In this document: piece after piece, positions 1 through 9,663 of the stretch
Position numbering within the stretch: position 1 is the first letter of the stretch
Layout of the letters: the number at the start of each line of letters is the position of its first letter
Source: Staphylococcus canis
GTDB lineage: Bacteria; Bacillota; Bacilli; Staphylococcales; Staphylococcaceae
Length of the DNA stretch: 64,000 bases
Reading direction: 5' to 3'
Assembly (NCBI RefSeq): GCF_016238445.1
Contig: NZ_JABANU010000006.1
Location: 1-64,000, forward strand
Notes under the pieces: generated by a model
What the model was told of the DNA's origin: nothing
The model's database searches: none
Seen by the model: only the letters and a program-made list of their open reading frames with translations
Position numbers and translations under genes: made by a program

Positions 1-86
1 AGCACTTTCGTAATAGAATCATTTTAAGTTCAAAATTATTCGCATCAGAAAAGAAAAAGGAAGTTAAGCAACAGCAAGTTGCCTAA
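1..86 (+). CDS. 3' end of an unidentified gene (partial)
   Basis: An open frame runs in from the left edge (first full codon at position 3) to TAA at 84-86. It encodes a tail of about 27 residues rich in Lys, Glu and Gln and ending QQQVA. Such a charged tail would suit the cytoplasmic end of a membrane protein, but the stretch is too short to identify or prove. An imperfect inverted repeat at about 57-94 overlaps the stop and could belong to its terminator. The call rests only on frame openness and composition. Confidence 0.35.
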   Translation, partial: HFRNRIILSSKLFASEKKKEVKQQQVA

Positions 87-196
87 CCTCCTTAATTGAG
101 CTGACCAGTCCTATTTGACAGAGAGCCAGAAAATTTTAATAAATCCCTCTATTTTTTACTAAATTTCGTGTATGATATTGCATAAGGAGGGATATT

Positions 197-892
197 ATGG
201 AGTGGTTAAAATTAATTGGTATCATCATTATTGTACTAGGATTTTATTTTAAATGGGACACCATTGGTACAGTACTAATCGCTGCTGTCGTGACAGGTTT
301 AGTTTCAAATATGCATTTTTTAAAAATCCTAGAAATATTAGGTCAAGCTTTTGTAGATAGCCGTATGGTTTCATTATTTGTATTAACGTTACCAATGGTC
401 GGATTAATTGAACGTTACGGATTAAAGTCACAAGCAACACGGCTTATTCATAAAATACAGGGGATTACATCAGGAAGTATCATGTCCCTCTATTTATTTA
501 TTCGAGAATTAGCAGGACTCGCATCAATTCGTATTGGTGGTCATCCACAGTTTGTTAGACCATTAATGAATCCAATGGTTCAAGCTGCAGCACAGGCAAA
601 ATACAAAAGACCACTAGATGCAAAAGATGAAGAAAAATTAAAAGCACATATTTCAGCGATGGAAAACTATGGTAACTTCTTTGGTCAAAACTTATTTGTT
701 GGTGCATCAGGTGTGTTATTAATCGTATCAACCTTTGAATCTTTAAATATGAACGTAACAGCGATTCAAATCGCATTATTTTCAGCGCCTATTGCTGTTG
801 TGACATTAATTATAGGTGTAGTTCAAAATATATTATTTGATCGTAAGCTTGCACGTAAATACGGTGTGAAAGAAGGTCGAAAGCATGAGTGA
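197..892 (+). CDS. DUF969 family membrane protein
   Basis: A 231-residue polytopic membrane protein of the DUF969 family, with hydrophobic segments near residues 5-35, 50-70, 85-105 and 170-210. GGAGGG at 186-191 precedes the ATG. It overlaps the DUF979 gene by 8 bases, so the two are translationally coupled. DUF969 and DUF979 proteins occur as adjacent pairs and are thought to form a permease; the substrate is unproven. The pyroglutamyl peptidase gene 18 bases after the pair suggests transport of 5-oxoproline or pyroglutamyl peptides, which is inference. Family assignment is from sequence recognition. Confidence 0.8.
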   Translation: MEWLKLIGIIIIVLGFYFKWDTIGTVLIAAVVTGLVSNMHFLKILEILGQAFVDSRMVSLFVLTLPMVGLIERYGLKSQATRLIHKIQGITSGSIMSLYLFIRELAGLASIRIGGHPQFVRPLMNPMVQAAAQAKYKRPLDAKDEEKLKAHISAMENYGNFFGQNLFVGASGVLLIVSTFESLNMNVTAIQIALFSAPIAVVTLIIGVVQNILFDRKLARKYGVKEGRKHE

Positions 893-1811
893 AACAACAA
901 TTAATCAAATTCTAGAGTTTTTTTACATACTCATCGGTTTACAATTTTTTTATACAGCGTACCGTGTCTTGAAATTTAAAGATAATGATAAAAGAATAGG
1001 AACTGCTGCTTTTTGGATTATTTTAGGGTTAACCTTCATTATTGGACCATACGTACCGAATGTCATTAACGGTATCTTTGTTCTTGTGATGGGAGCGTTA
1101 ACAATTACAAAAAATGTAAAGTTAGGGAAGGTCGTAGAAGTTAATCACGAGACTGAAGAAAAGGGTGCAACTCACTACGGGGTTAAACTATTTATCCCCG
1201 CAATTGTATTAGCAGTAGCAGCTATCATTATTTCTACGTGGACATCACTTGGTGGCGCTATAGGGATTGGTGCATCTTCAGTAATCGCACTCATTGCAGC
1301 CTATATCGTTTTAAAACCACGTCCTAAAGAAGGGTTGTATGATAGTGACCGTTTAGTTCAACAAATTGGTACGGTGGGGATATTACCACAATTTTTAGCG
1401 GCACTTGGTATTTTGTTTACCGTTAGTGGTGTTGGAGAGACAATTTCAAAAGGTATTTCAGGCTTTCTACCTGAAGGCAATGCACTTGTTGGTGCGACAG
1501 CGTATATTTTAGGAATGGTGTTATTTACGATGTTAATGGGGAATGCATTCGCTGCATTCACAGTAATTACGGTGAGTATCGGTTTACCTTTTGTAATTGC
1601 TATTGGTGGTGACCCTGCAATAGCGGGTGCGCTTGCAATGACAGGTGGTTTTTGTGGCACATTATTAACACCAATGGCTGCAAACTTCAATGCGTTACCT
1701 GTAGCACTACTTGAAATGAAAGATGAATTAGGAGTGATTAAAGCTCAAGTTCCTATGGCAGTCTTATTAATTATTGCACATATTGTTTTAATGTACTTGT
1801 TAGCATTTTAA
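885..1811 (+). CDS. DUF979 family membrane protein
   Basis: A 308-residue membrane protein with about nine hydrophobic segments across its length, of the DUF979 family. The start lies inside the end of the DUF969 gene. The second half carries Gly/Ala-rich helices, for example around GNAFAAFTVITV and GGFCGTLLTPMAANFNALP, which look like transport-core segments with conserved Pro, Asn and Cys. It is the partner of the upstream DUF969 protein. Together with pcp it forms a three-gene unit. The substrate is unknown; pyroglutamate-type compounds are a context-based guess. Confidence 0.8.
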   Translation: MSETTINQILEFFYILIGLQFFYTAYRVLKFKDNDKRIGTAAFWIILGLTFIIGPYVPNVINGIFVLVMGALTITKNVKLGKVVEVNHETEEKGATHYGVKLFIPAIVLAVAAIIISTWTSLGGAIGIGASSVIALIAAYIVLKPRPKEGLYDSDRLVQQIGTVGILPQFLAALGILFTVSGVGETISKGISGFLPEGNALVGATAYILGMVLFTMLMGNAFAAFTVITVSIGLPFVIAIGGDPAIAGALAMTGGFCGTLLTPMAANFNALPVALLEMKDELGVIKAQVPMAVLLIIAHIVLMYLLAF

Positions 1812-1829
1812 ATATGAGGAGGTATTTAT

Positions 1830-2471
1830 ATGAATATTTTAATTACAGGTTTTGATCCATTTGGCGGTGAAAAAGTCAATCCAGCACTTGAAGCGGTAAA
1901 GACTTTACCATCCGAAATTAAGGGACATCAAATAGATAAGTTGGAAATTCCTACCGTTTTTAACGACAGTATTGAAGTGATCAAATCACAGCTTGAGAAG
2001 AAAACGTACGACATTATTATAGCGGTAGGACAAGCAGGAGGACGTTATGAGATTACGCCAGAGCGCGTGGCTATCAATGTAGATGATGCACGTATTCCTG
2101 ATAATCAAGGTAATCAACCTATCGATCAGCGTATACAAGATGATGGCGCACCAGCTTATTTTACAAATTTACCAGTGAAACGGATGGTAGAAGCAATGCG
2201 TAACGCACAAGTACCAGCAAGTTTGTCTAATAGTGCAGGTACTTTTGTGTGTAACCATATTATGTACCAACTGGCTTATCTTGCAGCACATTTAGATCAT
2301 CCTGTTAAAACTGGATTTATACACGTACCATTTGCGCCTGAACAAGTCGTGGATAAGCCAAATCAACCATCGATGGCTATTGAAGTGATGACTAAAGGAT
2401 TACGTATTGCAATAGAAACAAGTATTGAATACGATGGTGACGTAGAAGCTGTATTAGGCACAACACATTAG
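1830..2471 (+). CDS. pcp: Pyrrolidone-carboxylate peptidase (pyroglutamyl peptidase I)
   Basis: A cytosolic cysteine peptidase (family C15) that removes N-terminal pyroglutamate from peptides. The 213-residue length is normal. Visible marks are the N-terminal TGFDPFGG loop, a Glu in the GGRYEITPERVAINV region, the nucleophile Cys in GTFVCNHIMY, and a His in GFIHVPFAPEQ, so the Glu-Cys-His triad is present. GAGGAGG at 1815-1821 precedes the ATG. It is the last gene of the DUF969-DUF979-pcp unit, where it could process peptides or work beside an oxoproline permease. Confidence 0.93.
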   Translation: MNILITGFDPFGGEKVNPALEAVKTLPSEIKGHQIDKLEIPTVFNDSIEVIKSQLEKKTYDIIIAVGQAGGRYEITPERVAINVDDARIPDNQGNQPIDQRIQDDGAPAYFTNLPVKRMVEAMRNAQVPASLSNSAGTFVCNHIMYQLAYLAAHLDHPVKTGFIHVPFAPEQVVDKPNQPSMAIEVMTKGLRIAIETSIEYDGDVEAVLGTTH

Positions 2472-2626
2472 TGAATGATTTCAATTGCAAAGTCACCATT
2501 ATTTGAAAAACGGACATAATGTGAAATATGGATTGAATTTGTGTGTTAATTTGTGTCCAAAGTATTACATTATTCTAATTTAAAGCAATGAAATGATATG
2601 CAATAAGATAATTTTATGGCTTATGG

Positions 2627-2653
2627 TTAACATTTTGTACAAAAGAGTATAAA
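2627..2653 (+). promoter_or_regulatory. Possible fdhA promoter
   Basis: TTAACA (2627-2632) and TATAAA (2648-2653) are separated by 15 bases, about 60 bases upstream of fdhA. The spacing is short, so this is tentative. A foldable leader (2657-2691) follows before the ribosome site. Confidence 0.3.
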
Positions 2654-2656
2654 ATG

Positions 2657-2691
2657 GGGGTAACTAAGAATGTGGGGGCATCCTTAGGTTA
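2657..2691 (+). other. Leader hairpin upstream of fdhA
   Basis: TAACTAAGAATG and CATCCTTAGGTTA pair with one bulge and one G-T pair around a G-rich loop. There is no T-run after it, so it is not a plain terminator. It sits in the presumed 5' leader of fdhA and could affect mRNA stability or regulation. I do not recognise a known riboswitch. Confidence 0.35.
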
Positions 2692-2714
2692 GAGAAAATA
2701 TAGGGGGGATATTT

Positions 2715-5651
2715 ATGCAAGAACATCTTGTCGTAACTCTAGATGGTAAAGATTACCTTGTCGAACCCGGTAAGAACTTGCTTGAATTGATTAAAGAGCA
2801 AAATACGTTTGTACCTTCAATTTGTTATAACGAATCACTTGGTCCAATTCAAACGTGTGATACGTGTACAGTTGAAATTGACGGCCAACTTGCTCGTGCT
2901 TGTGGCACAACAGTTGATCGTTCAATGGTTGTAAATACCCAAAACAATTCGGTTCAAACAGCTCAAAAAGAAGCGTTAGACCGTATTTTAGAGAAACACC
3001 AACTCTATTGTACAGTCTGCGATTATAACAATGGCAACTGTGAAATTCATAATACTATGGATCAGTGGGGGCTTGAGCATCAAACATATGAATATAAACC
3101 AAAACCTTATGATGTTGACTTTGGCCCGTTCTATCGCTACGATCCAAACCAATGTATCTTATGTGGACGTTGTGTAGAAGTTTGTCAAGACGTTCAAGTT
3201 AATGAAACATTGTCTATCGATTGGGATAGAGAACAACCTCGCGTAATTTGGGACAATGACGTTTCAATTAATGAATCATCATGTGTTGGATGTGGTCAAT
3301 GTGCTACAGTTTGTCCTTGTAACGCGATGATGGAAAATAATATGGTCGGTAACGCAGGTTATATGACTGATATTGAACCAGGTTCACTGGCTTCAATGAT
3401 TGATTTAACTAAGAAAGCTGAAACAGGTTATGGTCCGTTATTTGCAGTGTCAGATTCTGAAGCGGCGATGCGTGAAGAACGTATTAAAAAGACAAAAACA
3501 GTATGTACATATTGTGGTGTAGGTTGTAGCTTCGAAGTTTGGACAAAAGATCGTGAAATCTTAAAAGTACAACCTTCTCATGATTCACCAGCAAACAAAA
3601 TTTCTTCATGTGTTAAAGGTAAGTTCGGTTGGGATTATGTTAATTCAGAAGAACGCTTGACAAAACCTTTAATTCGTCGAAATGGTCAATTTGAAGAAGT
3701 TGAATGGGATGAAGCTATTCCTTATGTTGCAAAACGTATGCAAGAGGTCAAAGATGAATACGGCCCTGAAGCATTGACATTTATTTCTTCTTCAAAAGCA
3801 ACTAATGAAGAGTCATACTTAATGCAAAAATTAGCGCGTCAAGTTGTTGGTACAAATAACATCGATAACTGTTCACGCTATTGTCAAGCTCCAGCAACTA
3901 AAGGTTTATTTAGAACTGTAGGTCATGGTGGAGATTCAGGTTCAATTGATGATATCGGTAAAGCTGAAATGGTTATTACAGTCGGAACAAATACAGCAGA
4001 AGCACACCCTGTTATTGCATCTCGTATTAAACGTTCTCATAAATTATTCGGTCAAAAACTTCATGTTTTCGATATTCGTAAACATGAAATGGCGGATCGT
4101 GCTGATGAATTTTATCAACCGCTTCCAGGTACAGATTTAGTATGGCTTTCAGCAGTAACAAAATATATCATTGATAACGGTTGGCATGATAAAGCATTCA
4201 TCGATAAATGGGTGGATGACTTTGATAGCTATTACGATTCACTTGAACGTTACACAATGGAATTTGCTGAAGAAACAACTGGTATCAAAAAAGAACGCTT
4301 AATTCAATTAGCAAAAGAAATCGTAAGTGTAAACTCTGTCTCAATCTGTTGGGCTATGGGTGTGACACAACAAGAAACTGGTTCAGACACTAGTACAGCG
4401 ATTTCAAACTTATTATTAGCAACTGGTAACTACATGAAACCAGGTGCAGGTTCATATCCATTACGTGGTCACAATAACGTACAAGGCTGTTCTGACTTCG
4501 GTAGTATGCCGGACAAATTACCAGGTTACTTAGGCGTTATGGACGATGAAGCACGTGGTCGCTTTGAAGAAAGATGGGGCGTTAAAATCCCTAGCGAACC
4601 AGGATATGACAACCATCAAATGATGGACCACATTCATTCTGGTGATGTACACAGTATGTTTATATTAGGTGAAGATACAGGTATTGTTGACTCTAATATT
4701 AACTACGTACAAGCTGCACTTGAAAAAGTAGATTTCTTAGTTGTACAAGACGAGTTCTTAACATTCACAGCTGAGTTTGCAGATGTAGTATTACCAGCAA
4801 GTCCATCACTTGAAAAAGATGGTACATTTACAAATACAGAACGTCGTATTCAACGTTTATATCAAGCACTTGAGCCACTAGGTGATTCAAAACCAGACTG
4901 GCAAATCACACAAATGATTGCAAAAGAAATGGGCTATGATTGGGGTTATACACATCCATCAGAAATTATGGATGAAGCAGCAGACTTAACGCCAATGTTT
5001 GCAGGTGTAAGATACCACCGTTTAGAAGGTTATAATAGTCTTCAGTGGCCTGTTGATGCAGATGGTACAGACTCACCATTACTATTTACAGAAAGATTTA
5101 ATTTCGATAATGGTAAGGCGAAATTCTTTGCGTTAGACTTTAACAACTTCTATAAAACGCATGAAGAATACGATTTACATGTCAATAATGGTCGTGTACT
5201 TGAGCATTTCCATGAAGGTAATATGACTTATAAAGTGCCTGGCTTACAATACAAAATGCCAACAGCATTCATCGAAATCTCACCAGAACTTGCGGAAGAA
5301 CGAGATATTCGTGAAGGTGCGGCAGTAAAATTAACGTCTGAACATGGTGAAGCAACAGGACACGTACACATTACAGATCGTGTGAAAGGTAAACAAATTT
5401 ACTTACCATTAAATGATAATAGTGAAGCGGCTGTTAACTACTTAACAAGCAGTAGAACAGACCCAGAAACACATACACCGGCTTATAAATCAACATGTTG
5501 TCGTATGGAAGTTTTAAGTAAGCGTGGTAAGTCACCGTTGAATCCAACAAACTTCCGTAACCAAAAACGCAATCCGCAATATAGTGTTCAGGTTGAGAAA
5601 AAATGGGCAAGACCAGATTACGTCTTCCCAGGGGATCAGGTGATGAAATAA
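2715..5651 (+). CDS. fdhA: Formate dehydrogenase, catalytic subunit (FdhA type)
   Basis: A molybdenum bis-MGD enzyme that oxidises formate to CO2. Domains in order: plant-type 2Fe-2S domain (Cys37, 48, 51, 63); a Cys/His-rich NuoG-like cluster segment near residues 90-112; two 4Fe-4S ferredoxin motifs at about 140-205; a 4Fe-4S motif Cys264-X2-Cys267-X3-Cys271 with Cys299; then the molybdopterin core and C-terminal cofactor-binding domain. The Mo-ligand position is Cys390 rather than selenocysteine, followed by Gln391 where many homologues have His. [10 protein letters not shown] supplies the conserved active-site Arg. A strong GGGGGG ribosome site precedes ATG 2715. The stop overlaps the DUF1641 start by one base. 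It depends on the mod, moa/moe/mob and fdhD genes found 21-38 kb downstream. Confidence 0.93.
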   Translation: MQEHLVVTLDGKDYLVEPGKNLLELIKEQNTFVPSICYNESLGPIQTCDTCTVEIDGQLARACGTTVDRSMVVNTQNNSVQTAQKEALDRILEKHQLYCTVCDYNNGNCEIHNTMDQWGLEHQTYEYKPKPYDVDFGPFYRYDPNQCILCGRCVEVCQDVQVNETLSIDWDREQPRVIWDNDVSINESSCVGCGQCATVCPCNAMMENNMVGNAGYMTDIEPGSLASMIDLTKKAETGYGPLFAVSDSEAAMREERIKKTKTVCTYCGVGCSFEVWTKDREILKVQPSHDSPANKISSCVKGKFGWDYVNSEERLTKPLIRRNGQFEEVEWDEAIPYVAKRMQEVKDEYGPEALTFISSSKATNEESYLMQKLARQVVGTNNIDNCSRYCQAPATKGLFRTVGHGGDSGSIDDIGKAEMVITVGTNTAEAHPVIASRIKRSHKLFGQKLHVFDIRKHEMADRADEFYQPLPGTDLVWLSAVTKYIIDNGWHDKAFIDKWVDDFDSYYDSLERYTMEFAEETTGIKKERLIQLAKEIVSVNSVSICWAMGVTQQETGSDTSTAISNLLLATGNYMKPGAGSYPLRGHNNVQGCSDFGSMPDKLPGYLGVMDDEARGRFEERWGVKIPSEPGYDNHQMMDHIHSGDVHSMFILGEDTGIVDSNINYVQAALEKVDFLVVQDEFLTFTAEFADVVLPASPSLEKDGTFTNTERRIQRLYQALEPLGDSKPDWQITQMIAKEMGYDWGYTHPSEIMDEAADLTPMFAGVRYHRLEGYNSLQWPVDADGTDSPLLFTERFNFDNGKAKFFALDFNNFYKTHEEYDLHVNNGRVLEHFHEGNMTYKVPGLQYKMPTAFIEISPELAEERDIREGAAVKLTSEHGEATGHVHITDRVKGKQIYLPLNDNSEAAVNYLTSSRTDPETHTPAYKSTCCRMEVLSKRGKSPLNPTNFRNQKRNPQYSVQVEKKWARPDYVFPGDQVMK

Positions 5652-6115
5652 TGGCAGAACGTATCTCTAAAATTAAAAGAATCGAAAAAAGCGACGCACA
5701 GATTAAAGCCGAAAACTTAAATGAAGTCACATCAGCTATTGCTGAAAATAAAGACAGCATTTTAAAAGCGATTGAGCTAATTGGCGCATTAGATCATGCT
5801 AAAATCCTCGATGCATTAAATGGTGCTGTTAAGCAACGTGGTGTGATTACTGAAAAAATTGTGACAGAACTGAATAAAGATCAATATTCAGGTATTCTGC
5901 ATAATATGGGGCAAATGCTCTTCTTATTAGGCGCACTGGATACTGATGAATTAAGTACATTATTGAATAAAGTCAATAAAGGATTACGTGTGGCAAACCA
6001 AGCGAATCCGAATGCACGTTCTTCAGTTTCAGGACTTGTGAAAGTCTTAAAAGATGATGAAATTAATAAAAGTATTACGTATTTCTTAAACATTCTAAAA
6101 GGTATGTCTCGTTAA
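5651..6115 (+). CDS. DUF1641 protein, formate dehydrogenase partner
   Basis: A 154-residue soluble, mostly helical protein of the DUF1641 family, starting [12 protein letters not shown] chose ATG 5651 because it overlaps the fdhA stop (TAATG) and the sequence becomes family-like there; an upstream in-frame ATG lies inside fdhA. Members of this family are regularly encoded next to FdhA-type dehydrogenases in Firmicutes and are presumed accessory or electron-transfer subunits, although no cofactor motif (Cys pairs or nucleotide loop) is visible. A strong terminator follows. Confidence 0.85.
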   Translation: MAERISKIKRIEKSDAQIKAENLNEVTSAIAENKDSILKAIELIGALDHAKILDALNGAVKQRGVITEKIVTELNKDQYSGILHNMGQMLFLLGALDTDELSTLLNKVNKGLRVANQANPNARSSVSGLVKVLKDDEINKSITYFLNILKGMSR

Positions 6116-6133
6116 ACGAAACGTGATATATTG

Positions 6134-6198
6134 GAGTAGGTTATCCAAACAGACTGGACAACGATTGTTCAGTCTTTGGACACCTACTCTTTTTTTTG
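6134..6198 (+). terminator. Terminator of fdhA-DUF1641 operon
   Basis: A long inverted repeat whose arms include GAGTAGGT, TCCAAA and AGACTG with their complements closes at ACCTACTC and is followed by a run of eight Ts. This is a classical Rho-independent terminator. Confidence 0.9.
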
Positions 6199-6298
6199 AG
6201 GTCAAATTTAGATTCATCTACCAATGTGGTATGATAGTAAAAAAGTAAAAATTTTCGATATCACGTTAATATAGCATACTTAAGGTAGGTGATTAGAT

Positions 6299-6547
6299 AT
6301 GGATAGAAATCAAATGAAACATATTAAAAGACTAGGCATCATCTCAAATGTAACGTTAGTGTTAGGGTTAATTTTTTTATTTTTTATACCAATATTATCA
6401 TTATTATGTTTTGTGATAACGTTAGGTTTGAGCTTATTATTATTTAATATGATTTTTAAAGGCAATCGTAAATTACGTATTATTGTAAATATTGCATATG
6501 TAGTTGTGCTCATTTTTATTATTGCTGTAATATATGGAATGAGGTAA
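6299..6547 (+). CDS. Small membrane protein of unknown function
   Basis: An 82-residue protein with two to three hydrophobic helices (about residues 12-30, 32-50 and 58-80) and basic ends. GGTAGGTGATTAGAT precedes the ATG, and a TATGAT -10-like box lies about 70 bases upstream. It lies 22 bases before the glucosaminidase gene, so the two are probably co-transcribed. I do not recognise a named family; a role in envelope maintenance would be a guess from position only. Confidence 0.6.
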   Translation: MDRNQMKHIKRLGIISNVTLVLGLIFLFFIPILSLLCFVITLGLSLLLFNMIFKGNRKLRIIVNIAYVVVLIFIIAVIYGMR

Positions 6548-6569
6548 GCCGTATAAAGGAGTTTAGAAG

Positions 6570-7346
6570 ATGATGCGATGGATAAAGGAAAAGCCAATGC
6601 GAACAATCATTATCGCGATTTTAGCGATATTTTTTGTGCTTTTCATCATTAATGAAACAAGTTTGTTTAAAAATGATATTCATTATACATTTGATGAAGC
6701 GGTTGGAAAACAAACAAGTAACGGTATTTTACATACTCAAGAGGACAATGGAAGATTTTTAGAAGCTTCTCGTGAAAATGTTGCGGAAGCGATGAAAATC
6801 AAACACTCAGATTCGGATCTAATGTATATGGATATATCTGAACCGGTACGCATGTCTAAAGAAGAAGTTAACACAATGCTTAAAGGTAACGGTATTTTAG
6901 AAGGTCACGGGCAAGACTTTTTAGATGCTCAAGATCAGTACGATGTGAATGTCATTTATCTTGTAAGTCATGCGCAAGTTGAAACGGGAAAAGGCCAATC
7001 AGAGCTTGCGAATGGGATTGAACAGGGTAAAAAACGTTATTTTAACTTTTTTGGTATTGGTGCATTTGACCGTGATGCTATTGAAACGGGTTCAAGTTAT
7101 GCCCAACAAGCTGAGTGGACTACGCCAGAAAAAGCAATTGAAGGCGGTGCAAAATTTATTCGAACGCATTACTTTGAAAATGGTCAAATCACACTGTATC
7201 AAATGCGTTGGAATCCTAAAGAGCCTGGTACACATCAATACGCCAGTGATATTGATTGGGCACGGAATATTGCACAACAGATGGCTGAGTACTATGATAA
7301 ATATGGCATTAAAAAAGATGATATTCGCAAAAATTTTTATAAATAA
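6570..7346 (+). CDS. sagA: Membrane-anchored N-acetylglucosaminidase, SagA-like
   Basis: A 258-residue peptidoglycan hydrolase that cuts between GlcNAc and MurNAc. A single N-terminal transmembrane helix (about residues 10-28) anchors a GH73-type glucosaminidase domain (about 85-255). The catalytic Glu is probably Glu138 in SHAQVETGKG; FNFFGIGAFD and the late Tyr/Trp-rich stretch are also typical. Length and position downstream of fdhA match S. aureus SagA, a housekeeping enzyme that shortens glycan strands. AAAGGAG at 6556-6562 sets the ATG 6570 start. There are no LysM or SH3 repeats. Confidence 0.85.
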   Translation: MMRWIKEKPMRTIIIAILAIFFVLFIINETSLFKNDIHYTFDEAVGKQTSNGILHTQEDNGRFLEASRENVAEAMKIKHSDSDLMYMDISEPVRMSKEEVNTMLKGNGILEGHGQDFLDAQDQYDVNVIYLVSHAQVETGKGQSELANGIEQGKKRYFNFFGIGAFDRDAIETGSSYAQQAEWTTPEKAIEGGAKFIRTHYFENGQITLYQMRWNPKEPGTHQYASDIDWARNIAQQMAEYYDKYGIKKDDIRKNFYK

Positions 7347-7465
7347 AATTGAGCTATAATACGCTTAAGATACTAGAAATATGAAATAAAGTGTATCCAT
7401 TATTGTGGCTTAGTTTTATGTGAGCAGTACAGATTCTTAAAGTACAACTTAAATGAGGTGAATGT

Positions 7466-8593
7466 ATGAAAATTGGAATTGTAGGTGCAGGAATTGGTGG
7501 ACTTACTGCTGCAGCCATGCTTAATGAACAAGGTCACCAAATAGAAGTTTTTGAGAAGAAGGCCGAATTAAGTGAAGTGGGCGCTGGCATTGGTATCGGT
7601 GGTAATGTCCTTAATAAGTTAGGTCAGCATGATTTAGCTAAAGGCATTAAAAATGCAGGACAAATTTTAGAAAGACTCAATATTTATGATCAAAAAGGAC
7701 ATCAATTAGCAGAGATGGGTTTTTCTATAGAGACTACTAACGTAACATTAAAACGTCAAACGTTATTAGATATTATTGCGAGTTATGTGCCTGAACACAT
7801 CATTCAATTGAATCATGAAGTTAAATACGTAGAGATTAAAGAAGAGCACGTTCTATTAACATTTACAAATCATGAAACACGAGCGTTTGATCTTGTCATT
7901 GGCGCAGATGGCGTACATTCCAATGTTAGACAAGCAATTTTCCCTAAGTCAAAAGTGAATTATCAAGGCTATACTTGTTTTCGAGGTATTGTAGACGGAA
8001 TGGAACAAATGCCTCATGTTGCAGATGAATATTGGGGAGAAAAAGGTCGTTTTGGTATTGTGAGCTTATTAAACGGGCAAGCGTATTGGTTTGCGACGAT
8101 GAATGCTAAAGCAAATGATCCAAAGTTTAAAGGGTTTAATAAACCATATTTGCAAGCGTACTTTAATCATTATCCTGAAGCGGTTCGAAAAGTGCTTGAT
8201 GAGCAACCTGAAACAGAAATTCTACATCATGATATTTATGATATGAAACCACTAACAACATTCACTGAAGCAGACCGTGTCGTATTATTAGGTGATGCGG
8301 CACATACAACAACCCCTAATATGGGACAAGGTGCAACGCAGGCCATGGAGGATGCTATTGTACTTGCTAATGTACTTCAAAAGTACGATACACGTTCTGA
8401 TGCGCTCAAACGATATAATCGTTTACGTGTGAAACATACTAAAAAGGTGATTAAGCGCTCCCGTAAGATTGGTAAAATGGCTCAAAAAGATCGTCCTATC
8501 AGTATTAAAATGCGCAATGCATTGCTCAAACGTATGCCAGAACGCGTCATGAGAAGGCAAACGACATTTCTGTTTAAATCTAAAAAAGTATAA
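7466..8593 (+). CDS. FAD-dependent monooxygenase (aromatic hydroxylase type)
   Basis: A 375-residue flavoprotein of the p-hydroxybenzoate hydroxylase/UbiH superfamily. The N-terminal Rossmann motif GIVGAGIGGL binds FAD. The middle DLVIGADGVHS is the DG motif, and VVLLGDAAHTTTPNMGQG is the GD motif that contacts ribityl and phosphate. The last about 70 residues are very basic (RRQTTFLFKSKK end). The substrate is unknown. It appears to be a single-gene unit, with a perfect bidirectional terminator just after it. Confidence 0.85.
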   Translation: MKIGIVGAGIGGLTAAAMLNEQGHQIEVFEKKAELSEVGAGIGIGGNVLNKLGQHDLAKGIKNAGQILERLNIYDQKGHQLAEMGFSIETTNVTLKRQTLLDIIASYVPEHIIQLNHEVKYVEIKEEHVLLTFTNHETRAFDLVIGADGVHSNVRQAIFPKSKVNYQGYTCFRGIVDGMEQMPHVADEYWGEKGRFGIVSLLNGQAYWFATMNAKANDPKFKGFNKPYLQAYFNHYPEAVRKVLDEQPETEILHHDIYDMKPLTTFTEADRVVLLGDAAHTTTPNMGQGATQAMEDAIVLANVLQKYDTRSDALKRYNRLRVKHTKKVIKRSRKIGKMAQKDRPISIKMRNALLKRMPERVMRRQTTFLFKSKKV

Positions 8594-8638
8594 AAATATG
8601 CGGTTAGAACTCATAAATAAAGTTCTAACCGCATATTT
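8594..8638. terminator. Bidirectional terminator
   Basis: A perfect 18-base stem, AAATATGCGGTTAGAACT with its complement, surrounds a 9-base loop between convergent genes. The A and T flanks allow use from both sides. Confidence 0.9.
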
Positions 8639-8646
8639 GTTATAAC

Positions 8647-9600
8647 TTAATTAACGATATAGTCTGGTGTTTCGCCATTTGCTTTTTTAATCAGGTTTGA
8701 GGCTACGATATCCGCCATCATATCACGTGCTTCAAATGTTGCGTTACCGATATGAGGTGTGATAACGACATTATCTAATGATTTTAAGCCTTCAGTAATT
8801 TCAGGCTCAAATTCGTAAACATCAAGTGCTGCCCCTTCAATTGTTTTATTTTTTAATGCTTCAAGTAATGCTTTTTCATGAACAATAGGTCCACGAGACG
8901 CATTAATTAAATAGGCTGTAGGTTTCATTAATTCTAATTGTGGCGTATCAATCATATGTTCCATGTCTTTATTATAAGCTGCGTTTAACGTAACAAAGTC
9001 AGCTTCTTTGAGTAACGTTTCTAGATCAACGTAACGTGCCCCAATTTCTTTTTCTTTATCTTCTTTACGATGTGGACCCGTGTAAAGAATCTCCATATCA
9101 AACGCTTTTGCGCGACGTGCAACGGCACTACCAATTTCACCAAGTCCAACGATACCAATCGTTTTTCCAGAAACTTCACGACCTCGGAAGAATAAAGGTG
9201 CCCAACCGTCAAACCCTTCATGACGCATTAATTGATCACCTTCAGGAATGCGACGTGCAACGGCAAGTAAAATACCCATCGTTAATTCTGCTGTAGCATT
9301 AGTTGAAGCTTTTGGAGTATTACTTACATCGATATTTTTAGAGCGTGCATAGTCAATATCGACATTATTAAAGCCAGCACCATAGTTAGCGATAAACTCT
9401 AAATTCTCAGCACTATCAATCACTTCTTTGTCTACATTTGTTGATAAAAGACTTACAAGACCGAACGCATCTTTAACAGATTCTTTTAGCGTTTCTTTAT
9501 CAATGATGCCTTGACCTTCATACATATCCACTTCAAAGTGTTCTTTTAATTTTTTAAGCCCAGATTCAGGAATTGGACCTGCTACAAATACTTTTTTCAT
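8647..9600 (-). CDS. D-isomer-specific 2-hydroxyacid dehydrogenase
   Basis: A 317-residue NAD(P)-dependent reductase of 2-keto acids (glyoxylate/hydroxypyruvate reductase group). The dinucleotide motif is GIVGLGEIGSAVARRA; the catalytic Arg is in NASRGPIVHE, the Glu is in the YEFEPE stretch and the His is in TPHIGNAT. I chose the start at 9600 (MKKVFVAG) because AAAGGTGG lies 8 bases before it, whereas the ATG at 9612 abuts the ribosome site. The exact substrate cannot be read from sequence. Confidence 0.88.
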   Translation of the reverse strand: MKKVFVAGPIPESGLKKLKEHFEVDMYEGQGIIDKETLKESVKDAFGLVSLLSTNVDKEVIDSAENLEFIANYGAGFNNVDIDYARSKNIDVSNTPKASTNATAELTMGILLAVARRIPEGDQLMRHEGFDGWAPLFFRGREVSGKTIGIVGLGEIGSAVARRAKAFDMEILYTGPHRKEDKEKEIGARYVDLETLLKEADFVTLNAAYNKDMEHMIDTPQLELMKPTAYLINASRGPIVHEKALLEALKNKTIEGAALDVYEFEPEITEGLKSLDNVVITPHIGNATFEARDMMADIVASNLIKKANGETPDYIVN

Positions 9601-9663
9601 CGTACATTCCACCTTTCTTTTTAAGTATATGAAACCCTTTTCTAAAACTCAAGAAAACGTACC

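Noticed and set aside
1358-1690. Minus-strand 110-codon frame inside the DUF979 gene
   Set aside because: It is fully contained in a clear membrane protein gene, has no ribosome site and shows no family-like sequence.
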